Shown: piece by piece, positions 40,603 to 49,754 of the stretch
Numbering within the stretch: position 1 is the first letter of the stretch
Layout: every line of letters starts with the position of its first letter
Source: Candidatus Thiodiazotropha sp. LNASS1
GTDB taxonomy: Bacteria > Pseudomonadota > Gammaproteobacteria > Chromatiales > Chromatiaceae
Direction: 5' to 3'
DNA length: 64,000 nt
Assembly (NCBI RefSeq): GCF_964212655.1
Contig: NZ_OZ156465.1
Span: forward strand, 186,001-250,000
The notes under the pieces: model-generated
The model's input: only the letters and a program-made list of their open reading frames with translations
Databases searched by the model: none
What the model was told of the DNA's origin: nothing
Position numbers and translations under genes: made by a program

Positions 40603-43334
40603 GTTTCATGAAATCAGTCCCTACGCCCTCAAGGCGAGAGGAGCAAAGCGAAGACTTGCCTGTCACCACGAACCAGGTCAAGCAGCTGTATGAACGCCCG
40701 CCGTCGTTTACCGACTTCTTGCCGTGGATGGAATACAACCCGGCAAGCCGTACCTTTCTGCTGGAAGACGGGATCAGTGTCGGCGCCCTGTTCGAACTGA
40801 TCCCAGCCGGTACCGAGGCACGTACACCCGCGTTCATGACCCAGTTGCGCGATGCGATCCAGACCGCGCTGACCGATGCCATTCCTGAAGAAGACGACGC
40901 ACCGTGGATCTTGCAGATGTACGTCCAGGACGATCCGAGTCTTCAGGGGTTCGAGAAGGAGATCGCGGACTATGCACAGCCCGGTGCGCGTGAGTCAGGC
41001 TATACCCGCCACTTCCAGCAAACATTGTCGGAGCATCTCGCCCGGATTACCCGTCCGGGTGGTCTCTTTGAAGACACCGCGGTGACCGGTACCCAGTGGC
41101 GCGGCCAGGTCCGGCGTGTGCGGGCCACGTTATACCGTCGTCTGAAACCTAATGGTCGGGTGCCGTCCGCTGTGGAAATCGAGGAATCCCTGAACGATGT
41201 GGCCACCAAGTGGGTAGCCTCACTGGCCTCGGCTGGGATTCGGGTACGCCGTGGTACGGGTCGGGACCTCTACGAATGGTTGCTGAAATGGTTCAACCCA
41301 AGGCCTGAAATTACGGGTGGTGATCCCGATAAGTTGCTTGAGATTGCCCCCTATCCGGGGGATGAAGACCTGCCGTTTGGGCATGATCTTGCCGATCGCC
41401 TGATGCTGACGATGCCTCGCTCGGACAATGCCTCGGCGACCTGGTGGTTCGATGACCTACCTCATACGTTGGTGACCATCCAGGGACTGCGCCGGGCGCC
41501 CGAAGTCGGTCACATGACCGCAGAGCGCCAGGCCGGCGATCATGTCTTCTCACTGTTTGACCGATTTCCTGAATACACCGTGATGGTGCTGACCCTGACG
41601 GCCAAGCCTCAGGACTTCACGCGTAACCACATCGCCCAGGTCAAACGGGCCGCAGTGGGGGATTCCGCGGAGGCCGAACTCACCAAGGAAGACGCCGAGG
41701 CCGTGGAGCGGGAGATGGCACGCGGTAACAAGCTCTATCCGCTGGGCATCGCGTTCTATGTGCGTGGGAACGATATGAAGACCCTGCGCGCCAATGTCAA
41801 TCAGTTGAACGCGTTGTTGTTGCCCAACGGGCTGCAACCGATTCTCCACGAAGCCGATCTGCTGGCACTCGACAGCTATATTCGTAACCTGCCCATGGCC
41901 TACGATGCTGCCTTGGAAAAATCCAGTCGCCGTTCACGACTGGTGTTTTCCAGTCATACGGCGAATCTGCTACCCCTGTACGGCCGATCCAAAGGTACCG
42001 GCCATCCGGGTCTGGTGTTCTTCAATCGGGGTGCCGAACCTCTTGTGTTCGATCCCCTGCACCGGGCCGACCGCAAGAAGAACGCTCACATGCTGATCCT
42101 CGGTCCCACCGGCGCCGGCAAGTCGGCAATGCTGGTTTATCTGCTGCAGCAGATGGCCGCCATATACCGCCCGCGCATCTTCATCATCGAGGCTGGCGGT
42201 TCCTTCTCGCTGCTGGGTCAGCAGTTTCAGGCTCATGGCCTGGCGGTCAACCAGGTTACCCTGAACCCGAATACCGATGTCAGTCTGCCACCATTCGCCG
42301 GTGCCTTACGTGTGTTGCAGAAGGGGCGTCAGCAGTCTGTGCGCGATGATCCGGACGCACTGGAAGAAGACGACAAACTGGGTGAGGAGGGCACCGGCCG
42401 TGACGTGCTCGGCGAAATGGAGATCGCGGCCCGTATCATGATAACCGGGGGTGACGAACGCGAGGATGCGCGCATGACCCGGGCCGACCGGCTGTTGATC
42501 CGTAATGCGATTTTCCTGGCGGCCAAAACCGTCAAGGAGACAGGCCGCGATCAGGTGCTCACCCAGGATGTCGTCGCTGCACTCCAAAGTATCGGTCACG
42601 ATGAAAGCCTGCCGGACCACCGGCGCAACCGGGCCATCGAGATGGGTGACGGCATGGCGCTGTTCTGTTCAGGCCTCGCCGGACACTTTTTTAACCGTCC
42701 GGGCACGCCCTGGCCCGAGGCGGACATCACGATTCTGGAGATGGGAATACTGGCCCGGGAAGGCTATGAAGATCAGCTCACCGTCGCTTACATCTCCATG
42801 ATGAGCCATATCAACGATCTGGTAGAACGCCACCAGCACGATGCAAGGCCGACACTGGTGGTGACCGATGAAGGGCACATCATTACCACCAATCCGTTGC
42901 TGGCCCGTTATGTGGTCAAGATCACCAAGATGTGGCGAAAACTGGGTGCCTGGTTCTGGATTGCCACCCAGAATCTGGAAGACTTCCCCGATGCCAGTCG
43001 CAAGATGCTCAACATGATGGAGTGGTGGCTGTGCCTGGTGATGCCCAAGGAAGAGGTTGAACAAATCGCCCGCTTCAAGGATTTAACCGATGTGCAACGC
43101 AGTCTGTTGTTGTCGGCTCGCAAGGAGCCTGGCAAATATGTCGAGGGTGTCGTGCTTTCCGACAATATGGAAGCGCTATTTCGTAATGTCCCGCCGCCGC
43201 TATCCCTAGCGCTTGCCATGACCGAGAAACACGAAAAGGCCGAACGGGCAGCTATAATGAAGGATAGGGGCTGTGGTGAGTTGGAGGCTGTACACATTGT
43301 TGTGGAAGGTATTGCAAAAACTCGTGGTGGATAG
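40599..43334 (+). CDS. traC: Conjugative ATPase TraC/VirB4-like (TIGR03744)
   Basis: 911 aa; GTG 40599 overlaps the upstream stop and ATG 40608 is an alternative. N-terminal TraC-type domain (FTDFLPWMEYNPASRTFLLE), Walker A GPTGAGKS near residue 505, Walker B TLVVTDEGHII near 750, and IATQNLEDFPDASRKML, as in VirB4/TraC proteins. It powers assembly of the pilus and channel at the inner membrane. A dyad CCGATCAT/ATGATCGG follows the stop (43366-43386). Confidence 0.93.
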   Translation: MSFMKSVPTPSRREEQSEDLPVTTNQVKQLYERPPSFTDFLPWMEYNPASRTFLLEDGISVGALFELIPAGTEARTPAFMTQLRDAIQTALTDAIPEEDDAPWILQMYVQDDPSLQGFEKEIADYAQPGARESGYTRHFQQTLSEHLARITRPGGLFEDTAVTGTQWRGQVRRVRATLYRRLKPNGRVPSAVEIEESLNDVATKWVASLASAGIRVRRGTGRDLYEWLLKWFNPRPEITGGDPDKLLEIAPYPGDEDLPFGHDLADRLMLTMPRSDNASATWWFDDLPHTLVTIQGLRRAPEVGHMTAERQAGDHVFSLFDRFPEYTVMVLTLTAKPQDFTRNHIAQVKRAAVGDSAEAELTKEDAEAVEREMARGNKLYPLGIAFYVRGNDMKTLRANVNQLNALLLPNGLQPILHEADLLALDSYIRNLPMAYDAALEKSSRRSRLVFSSHTANLLPLYGRSKGTGHPGLVFFNRGAEPLVFDPLHRADRKKNAHMLILGPTGAGKSAMLVYLLQQMAAIYRPRIFIIEAGGSFSLLGQQFQAHGLAVNQVTLNPNTDVSLPPFAGALRVLQKGRQQSVRDDPDALEEDDKLGEEGTGRDVLGEMEIAARIMITGGDEREDARMTRADRLLIRNAIFLAAKTVKETGRDQVLTQDVVAALQSIGHDESLPDHRRNRAIEMGDGMALFCSGLAGHFFNRPGTPWPEADITILEMGILAREGYEDQLTVAYISMMSHINDLVERHQHDARPTLVVTDEGHIITTNPLLARYVVKITKMWRKLGAWFWIATQNLEDFPDASRKMLNMMEWWLCLVMPKEEVEQIARFKDLTDVQRSLLLSARKEPGKYVEGVVLSDNMEALFRNVPPPLSLALAMTEKHEKAERAAIMKDRGCGELEAVHIVVEGIAKTRGG

Positions 43335-43365
43335 TTTGTTCTCAAATTAAGTAGAAATGTAACAG

Positions 43366-43386
43366 CCGATCATGTGCAATGATCGG
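43366..43386 (+). terminator. Stem-loop after traC
   Basis: CCGATCAT and ATGATCGG flank a GTGCA loop, about 30 bp after the stop. No U-run follows, so termination is uncertain. The loop marks the end of the backbone segment before cargo site 2. Confidence 0.4.
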
Positions 43387-43535
43387 TGGTACGTCCCTAT
43401 ATATCGAAGAGGAGATTGACCTCCGTCCCAGAACCGGGGGATACTGAAGCCAACCAAGGATAGGGGCGTTTATACATAAATTTACGTCGTACACGGAAAT
43501 TAAGTTCAACCTTACCACAAGATAGGGAGATCTTT

Positions 43536-46181
43536 ATGAATGTACATTCCAGCCGCCGAAACTCACTCCTGCCATTTAAGTTTTTTTCCCAGCTGGCTAT
43601 ATTCGCTTCAATGATGTCATGCTTCGCGATTGCATTGGCAGGCGAATGGGAACTGCCGCCAGAATGGCAAGAGGCCAACCTGAATTCTCACCAGATAGTT
43701 GTAGCGCGCGGTGACGCAGTAGCGCGTTGGTTGCCCGTTGATGAACATCCGAGTATCGCTCCGCATGCTCATCATCTCTCTTTTGGACTAATGTTGCTCG
43801 AAGGTCGGATCGACCTTCGCTTTCGTGAAGCAGAAACTGCCGCCTACCGTCTCCGGTTTGAGGTGCATTCAGGGCCTCTTGGCCCATCTGTTTCGGCTAC
43901 CCTGTCAACGACCGCTCCAGGCGAACCCGACAAAACCCTTGTCGAAAACGTGTTGAAGGGGTTCGAATTAAAACGGTGGTACGCAATCGGCATTGAGCAT
44001 CGAGTAGTTGAAGATGAGGACTATCCAGAACCCACAATTTCCTTAGAGGTAAAGGTCGACGGCGCCACGGTGCTTACCACCCACTCACGAGGTCCCCTAC
44101 CGCCAGGTGGCACTTCGTTTCGGTCCTTTAGTAGTTCAAACGCTTATCTAGACATCTTTCACGATAAGCTGGACGCAGCCGCCAGTGAATTGCGCAAGCG
44201 TCCGATAGCTCAGGGCTTCCCGAATGAGCACGGAGCGTTCATCACTGCCAACCGAGACGTCTTTTATGAAACATACACATCTATGGGGCGGCATCCGGTA
44301 CTAGTTCCAGAACGCCAAGTTTTTGCCCATCGTTTCGTGCAAGACCGTTATTTGGGACAGAACTACGTCCTTCCGGAAGCCATTTCGAGCAGTCCCGCAC
44401 CGAAAAGGGTGGTCCAGTCTGGGGTACATAAACTCTGGATTCCAAAGAGTCTCGAAGAGGATAATCCGGTTATTTTTGGTCTCACTCCGCACGAAACAAA
44501 CTTCCTAAACGACCCCGGCAGGAGCACAGTCTTGATCTGGGGTGTCAATCTCGGCAATGACTGGACTTGGATCTACCTCGGAGATCCCTTGAGGGAAGGG
44601 GCGCTCAAGGCAAAGTTTCCGGTGCTACGTCCTGCCGAAGGTGATTTTCTCCCTGAGCTCGAGTTTCACCCGGAAATCGGGCGAGTGCAGAATAATATTC
44701 AGGTGGTGCGGGTAGATCTCTCTAAGTTAGCACCCGGCGGGATGCCTTTTGAAGGTGAGGCGCTGCTGCGCGTTCAGCCGCCCCATCGCGAAGGCTATTT
44801 CAGCAACGACGTGCCCATCTACCTCCGCTCGAAATGGAAGTCAAGACCGATGTTTGTCGGGATGACCAAGCGTTTCAATATCGATAAGGACGAGGGTGGG
44901 GATTTAGACGGTATTCCAGAACACAAATGGACCCTAGGCGGTTCAACAGTAGTGGAACCTCCAAGCACCTCGACGGGGGCGCAGCGTATGTTTTTCCAGA
45001 CTGGACTTCACTTTCCTTATCGACAGACGGTGCCATGGGAGAGCAGGGAAGCAGATTGGCCTGCGGAGATTCCTGTGTTCGCCAGGAAAGAAAGTGAGAT
45101 GAGCGAGGTGCTATCGCTCTCGCTCGCTGGAGTCGAACTGGATGAGGGCTGGGCGAGCGATCTGGCTGCGTTTATTTTTAAGGCAATCGGCAAAGGCATG
45201 GAGAATGTGCCTAGTAAAAATGACCCGGGTTGGCAAAAGCTTCTCTGGAAAGGCGGGGGCGAACTGGCAAAAGAGTTAGGGGATAAGATCAAGAAAGACG
45301 GTACCAATGATCCCATGGGAGCGCTGGTTCTGGCATACCCCGAAGATCAATTCTATGGCGCCTATAACAAAGGCGGTCTTGTAGACATCGCGTCACCCGA
45401 TGAGGGCTCGCCACGCGGACAAGTCGATTTCGTTGTTCGGCACGTCGACGCTCCCTACGTGAAGTCGGTGAAGGTCAAGGTGAATAAGATACGCTGGATA
45501 TCAAAGGTGGAGTACCCATCAACAATTAAGGTCACGAACGATATCTATCTTTTGGCACGGGCAGGCATTGGTTTTCGTGGCGGCAAACTCAACACCGGAA
45601 CATCCAGTGGCGTCAGAACGAAACCAAAAACTGTACAGTCTCATGAATGGGTCGTGCTCTCATCCAATGAGCAGATAATTTTGGACGAATCGTTTGATAG
45701 GAAGTTACGGGAAACAGTTGACGTCCCCAATCAAGACCGCGCGCGCTTACTGAGCCAACTTAACGCTCGTAATATCCCCGATGAGATTGCAAATATCTTT
45801 TATGAACTGTTAGGAGGGTTGAGCGATCAAGCCAATATCGACGTTGTTGTACACAACAGCGAATGGGAGATCAACGACGGCGGACGCCGGTACTTTCTCA
45901 GCTTTGCCAACGACATGATCGGTATCTACGAGAATCCGCCTGTCGTGATGCCGTTCCTTTATGTCGAGTTTGCCCTTTGGGACAAGGACGGAGCGCTAAA
46001 CGACGATGACAATTTCGGCGGCGCTTACACTAGGCTCTATCTTCCCGGTGACGAAGGCATGAAACCTGATCGGGCGAGCGTCAGGTCAGGGCCCGTAAAT
46101 GTGCGCATTGATTCTGTCGGCTTCCCAAGCTACTGCGAAATCGAGTATGAGTACGCTGTCGAACGAGAGACAGGTCCCTAG
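43536..46181 (+). CDS. Large exported protein of unknown function (cargo site 2)
   Basis: 881 aa from ATG 43536 (GGGAGA at good spacing). Signal peptide to about residue 35 (FFSQLAIFASMMSCFAIALA, then GEWELPPEWQ). The mature protein is rich in Trp, Pro, Glu and Asp, with few Cys, and appears beta-rich. Visible blocks are SFGLMLLEGRIDLRFREAET, NLGNDWTWIYLGDPLREGAL and MPFLYVEFALWDKDGALNDD. The segment around GLEVKVDG-like strands (about 140-190) could be a lectin or jelly-roll fold, but no family is recognised. Its insertion between traC and TIGR03757 suggests cargo; a surface or host-interaction role is a guess. Confidence 0.72.
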   Translation: MNVHSSRRNSLLPFKFFSQLAIFASMMSCFAIALAGEWELPPEWQEANLNSHQIVVARGDAVARWLPVDEHPSIAPHAHHLSFGLMLLEGRIDLRFREAETAAYRLRFEVHSGPLGPSVSATLSTTAPGEPDKTLVENVLKGFELKRWYAIGIEHRVVEDEDYPEPTISLEVKVDGATVLTTHSRGPLPPGGTSFRSFSSSNAYLDIFHDKLDAAASELRKRPIAQGFPNEHGAFITANRDVFYETYTSMGRHPVLVPERQVFAHRFVQDRYLGQNYVLPEAISSSPAPKRVVQSGVHKLWIPKSLEEDNPVIFGLTPHETNFLNDPGRSTVLIWGVNLGNDWTWIYLGDPLREGALKAKFPVLRPAEGDFLPELEFHPEIGRVQNNIQVVRVDLSKLAPGGMPFEGEALLRVQPPHREGYFSNDVPIYLRSKWKSRPMFVGMTKRFNIDKDEGGDLDGIPEHKWTLGGSTVVEPPSTSTGAQRMFFQTGLHFPYRQTVPWESREADWPAEIPVFARKESEMSEVLSLSLAGVELDEGWASDLAAFIFKAIGKGMENVPSKNDPGWQKLLWKGGGELAKELGDKIKKDGTNDPMGALVLAYPEDQFYGAYNKGGLVDIASPDEGSPRGQVDFVVRHVDAPYVKSVKVKVNKIRWISKVEYPSTIKVTNDIYLLARAGIGFRGGKLNTGTSSGVRTKPKTVQSHEWVVLSSNEQIILDESFDRKLRETVDVPNQDRARLLSQLNARNIPDEIANIFYELLGGLSDQANIDVVVHNSEWEINDGGRRYFLSFANDMIGIYENPPVVMPFLYVEFALWDKDGALNDDDNFGGAYTRLYLPGDEGMKPDRASVRSGPVNVRIDSVGFPSYCEIEYEYAVERETGP

Positions 46182-46431
46182 ATAGGGTTGGCGATGAGGG
46201 AGGCAGATCAGAAGGAGTATAGGCCGCATAAAAGCGCTTTTCTTCCGATTACACGTGCATTCAATATATATGGAGACGCACAACGATTCTCTGAATTTTT
46301 ATGCTGACCTCATAAAATCATAGATGAAGTTAAGGTAGTAAATCGATCCAGGTAGTTCGGCATAAACTAAGACAATTGCCGATTGGATTTCTCCTTTAGC
46401 CACCGCAAAGCCTGGTGCAAGATCCGAGGCT

Positions 46432-46896
46432 ATGAATCTATGTTACTTTCTAGCGTCCCTTCTCTCCGTCATTGCCATCTGTCCTGTGCACGCGGTAACT
46501 TCCGGCAACTCAGTCCCTATTGTGGAAGTCTTCACCACCAAGGAACAGAAAATCCGATCGGATGCTCATGCTGAGTCCATAAATCCAGACCAAGGCATTG
46601 ATCTACAGGTCTATCTATTAGATGGAATACAGCAGTTTGAGTCTGCGTTGTCTAAGAAGCTACCTACCGATTTAAAGCAAGCTAAACAGATTGCTCTGCA
46701 ACGACTTCAGCATTTGGATGCAAAACTCATGGCGGCAATGCAGCAGGCAGCCATCGGTTTAACTAAGGCGACGCAGTATGGTGTAGATCGTTATCCAGCC
46801 ATCGTCTTCGATGGCCAGGCAGTCGTCTATGGCGTAACCGACGTGCTGACTGCACTTGCGTATTACCAGGCATGGCGGCGGGAAGGTAAGCGATGA
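46432..46896 (+). CDS. ICE protein TIGR03757 (DUF1525-type)
   Basis: 154 aa; signal peptide (to about residue 21). PIVEVFTTKEQKI at the mature start and YGVDRYPAIVFDGQAVVYGV at the end are the family marks; the fold is thioredoxin-like without a CxxC. Periplasmic, similar in position to TrbC/TraW-type proteins. Overlaps the next gene (ATGA). Confidence 0.87.
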   Translation: MNLCYFLASLLSVIAICPVHAVTSGNSVPIVEVFTTKEQKIRSDAHAESINPDQGIDLQVYLLDGIQQFESALSKKLPTDLKQAKQIALQRLQHLDAKLMAAMQQAAIGLTKATQYGVDRYPAIVFDGQAVVYGVTDVLTALAYYQAWRREGKR

Positions 46897-48005
46897 TCCG
46901 CCTGAGATGTCTATCGTTCTGTCTTGCCATTGCACTATGGATTCCGGTCACCGGATTCTCCGGTACAACGACCACACCACAGATCGTTGCCCAGACGACG
47001 ACGGCGGCATTGTCCTGTATGCGGTGGATGCCGATCGGCACCTGTTTCTGGTTGCACTGTTCCTGGTCCGGTTGCAGTGTGCGGACCTCGATCAAGGTTG
47101 GGCACTACAATCCGGATCTGGTGGTCAGCAGCTACAATGAACTGGGAGGCAATCCCTGGGTGGAGATCCGTGCAACCTTGGGACTTGCCCAGAAGACTGC
47201 AGCAACGACTCTGCTGGGAAGCCTATTACCTATTCCCATCGACAGTGCTGGTAATCGCACCGAGGGAAGCACCGAGCCCAGGGAACACCGGAATCTGGTA
47301 TTTCGTGAGACCGATGCCATCGGCCATCCGGTCGCCTCGTTGGCCAGTGTGTCCACCGGGGTGGGGTTGCTCTGCCAATCCCAGACAACCCCTTTCTTCC
47401 CTTACTTCCAATCGGGTCTGGATGCCTTGTCCTGGCGACAGGAGGTGCCGGAGATCTTCTATCTTGCCAGTCTGCTACCCGGATTGCGCGAAATCGGCAC
47501 CTGGCCACTGCAGACATGGGGTGGGGTCTACCCTCGTACCGGCTGGACCACCCAGGCTGAAGAGCCTAAAGCCGCCGCCATCAATGCGCAACGGGCAGGT
47601 GATATCGTCACCCGTGCCGGTCAGCCCCATGTCTATGTACCGCTCTCCGGTGCGCCTTATATGCACAACGACCTCATCAGCATCATCGACAATTGGATCC
47701 CCGACGGACTTGGCGGTCTGGTCAATCATTGGATACCTAACTTTTCGGGTCAGCGGGTCTGGCCGCCGGGTCCGTTGCGGGAAAAAGACCGCTCCACTGG
47801 CACCTGGCAGATGCTCGTGCCCTTGCCGGAATTGACCTGCGGTGTATTTGGCAGCAATGACCTCGCCAGTCTCAGCGGTTGGGGTGGTGGGCGTGTGGAT
47901 GGGGCCGGGGACTATGCCTGGAACCTTTGGCGTCCCTACAAGTGTTGTAGCCGACGAGGGCAGATGTTTTTGTATTCACTCGATTGGTTTCCCTATCCAC
48001 CATGA
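46893..48005 (+). CDS. ICE protein TIGR03756 (TraU-like, PFL_4710)
   Basis: 370 aa. Signal peptide (first 24 residues), then a Cys-rich block (CMRWMPIGTCFWLHC and SWSGCSVRTS) and PHVYVPLSGAPYMHNDL, as in TraU-type proteins, which are needed for DNA transfer. Several disulfides are likely. Start and stop overlap both neighbours. Confidence 0.88.
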   Translation: MIRLRCLSFCLAIALWIPVTGFSGTTTTPQIVAQTTTAALSCMRWMPIGTCFWLHCSWSGCSVRTSIKVGHYNPDLVVSSYNELGGNPWVEIRATLGLAQKTAATTLLGSLLPIPIDSAGNRTEGSTEPREHRNLVFRETDAIGHPVASLASVSTGVGLLCQSQTTPFFPYFQSGLDALSWRQEVPEIFYLASLLPGLREIGTWPLQTWGGVYPRTGWTTQAEEPKAAAINAQRAGDIVTRAGQPHVYVPLSGAPYMHNDLISIIDNWIPDGLGGLVNHWIPNFSGQRVWPPGPLREKDRSTGTWQMLVPLPELTCGVFGSNDLASLSGWGGGRVDGAGDYAWNLWRPYKCCSRRGQMFLYSLDWFPYPP

Positions 48006-49387
48006 GCCAGAGAGACATGTTGTATAAGAAATGCTCGGTCATAAAAATCCAACCCCGTTGCTCATTGTTGTTCATCGGACTTTACCTGATGTTTGGTCCA
48101 TACACACTGGTGCAAGCCACCCAGGCGCCCACCGAGGACAGTCTCTGGTACTACAAGATCGGCGGGGCGGAACCCGTCTCCCTACCCGCCAATCCAGCCG
48201 TGACCTCAGTCACCCTTGGCGGTTCGGCCCAATTGGGTCTGGGATATAGCTGTGGCCGGTTTGACCCGGTGGCGGCCGTCACTAATACCCTGAACGATAT
48301 CGGTTCCGGCATCGATAACATGATGAATGCCATGACGGCTGCAGCGAGTGCGGCCATAGCATCACTTCCAGCGCTCATCCTGCAGCGAGCCAATCCAGGA
48401 CTTTATGATCTGTTCCAAAATGCCCTGCTGAAAGCAGAAGAGACCATGCAACTCGCCACCAAGTCCTGCGAACAGATGGAAGCGGAGATCGCCAAAGGCA
48501 AGAATCCCTATGCCGACCTCATTACGCTGTCCAAAGGCAATGACTGGAAGTTTCAGATGGGCGTTGGTGGTAATGATGCGGTAACCGCCAAGGACGCCGT
48601 CGAGACCGCTAACGGGGACAATGGCGTGCCCTGGATCGGCGGGCAGGCCGGGGGCTCCGGACAGCCGGTGCTGGAATTTACCGGCGACATCGTCAAGGCC
48701 GGGTACAACATCAATATGAATCGTCCGATCACGACGGCAGGACCGGTGCCTCCTGCATCGGCCACCCGCCTGACGGAGATCTGGACAACACCTACCGAGG
48801 CGCGCAACTGGGTCGTCGATGTGGTCGGCGAAAACATCGTCACGACCTGTGATACCTGCCGCAAGGACAGTATTCCCGGCACCGGGCTACTGCCAAAGCT
48901 CAATCAGGAGGCGACTACCGTAACGACGGAAATCCAGAACCTGGTCAGTGGCGTAACGCCCCCGACTCTGACCAACCTGGACAATATTACTGCCCCGGGT
49001 GTGGCCATCACCCGCCAGGTCATCGAAGCGATCCGGGAGATGCCGGCATCCGAGCAGAGCCTCATCATGGGCCGGCTGGTGTCAGAGATCAGCACGGCCC
49101 GTACGGTAGAAAAGGCGCTGTACGCCAGTCGACTGCTGCTTTCCGGCCGCCAGGTGCCTGAGGTCTATGCCACCGAGGTGGCCCGCGAGCACGCGGACAA
49201 GTCCATCGCCGAGCTGGACAAGGAGATCGAGAACCTGTTGTTCGAGACCCGGGTGCGCAAGGAGGTAGTTTCCGACACGATTGCGACCTTGCTGCAACGC
49301 GCCGCGGCCCGTCGGCAGTCGTCCCTGAAAACACCAGAAGTACCGACCATCGATCCGCGTCCGCTGAGCAATGGCCGTGTCCAATAA
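48002..49387 (+). CDS. ICE protein TIGR03755 (TraH-like position, PFL_4711)
   Basis: 461 aa from ATG 48002, which overlaps the TIGR03756 stop. A hydrophobic signal at about 15-37. The mature protein has SLWYYKIGGAEPVSLPANPA, LGLGYSCGRFDP and TCDTCRKDSIPGTGL, plus coiled-coil-prone C-terminal helices (EHADKSIAELDKEIENLLFE). Periplasmic pilus-assembly role inferred from position. Confidence 0.88.
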   Translation: MSQRDMLYKKCSVIKIQPRCSLLFIGLYLMFGPYTLVQATQAPTEDSLWYYKIGGAEPVSLPANPAVTSVTLGGSAQLGLGYSCGRFDPVAAVTNTLNDIGSGIDNMMNAMTAAASAAIASLPALILQRANPGLYDLFQNALLKAEETMQLATKSCEQMEAEIAKGKNPYADLITLSKGNDWKFQMGVGGNDAVTAKDAVETANGDNGVPWIGGQAGGSGQPVLEFTGDIVKAGYNINMNRPITTAGPVPPASATRLTEIWTTPTEARNWVVDVVGENIVTTCDTCRKDSIPGTGLLPKLNQEATTVTTEIQNLVSGVTPPTLTNLDNITAPGVAITRQVIEAIREMPASEQSLIMGRLVSEISTARTVEKALYASRLLLSGRQVPEVYATEVAREHADKSIAELDKEIENLLFETRVRKEVVSDTIATLLQRAAARRQSSLKTPEVPTIDPRPLSNGRVQ

Positions 49388-49754
49388 CGGATTTGCCCTG
49401 CGTTGGCGCTGGTTTGTTTTGCTGACCCTGCTGGCGTTCGGTCTGGCATTGGGGGCGGGTGCCATTCTCTGGCATTCGGTTGAGACATCCTCTGTAGTCG
49501 CGGTGCAGACAAGGATTGATGCCTTGAAGCCACTCCTGACTGGCATCCGGGTCTCGCTGATTGCCTTGCTGGCGATGGGCTGGCCATGGATCGTGAACAC
49601 CCTTGAACGTTGGGGACGTCTGGATGAGACACGGGCCCCGAACTTGCTCGCTGTACGCTGGCGTATCGTGACCTGGCTCGTCGTGATCGAACTGGTGTTG
49701 GGTCAGAACCTGCTTGGTCAGGTGCTGGCCGTACTGCAGGGGAGTGGGGCATGA
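49371..49754 (+). CDS. Small membrane protein between TIGR03755 and traG
   Basis: 127 aa, with hydrophobic segments at about 13-33 (WFVLLTLLAFGLALGAGAIL), 58-76 and 95-118. It overlaps both neighbours (17 and 4 bp). This position is regularly filled by a small membrane protein in the family of elements, but I cannot name it. Confidence 0.72.
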   Translation: MAVSNNGFALRWRWFVLLTLLAFGLALGAGAILWHSVETSSVVAVQTRIDALKPLLTGIRVSLIALLAMGWPWIVNTLERWGRLDETRAPNLLAVRWRIVTWLVVIELVLGQNLLGQVLAVLQGSGA

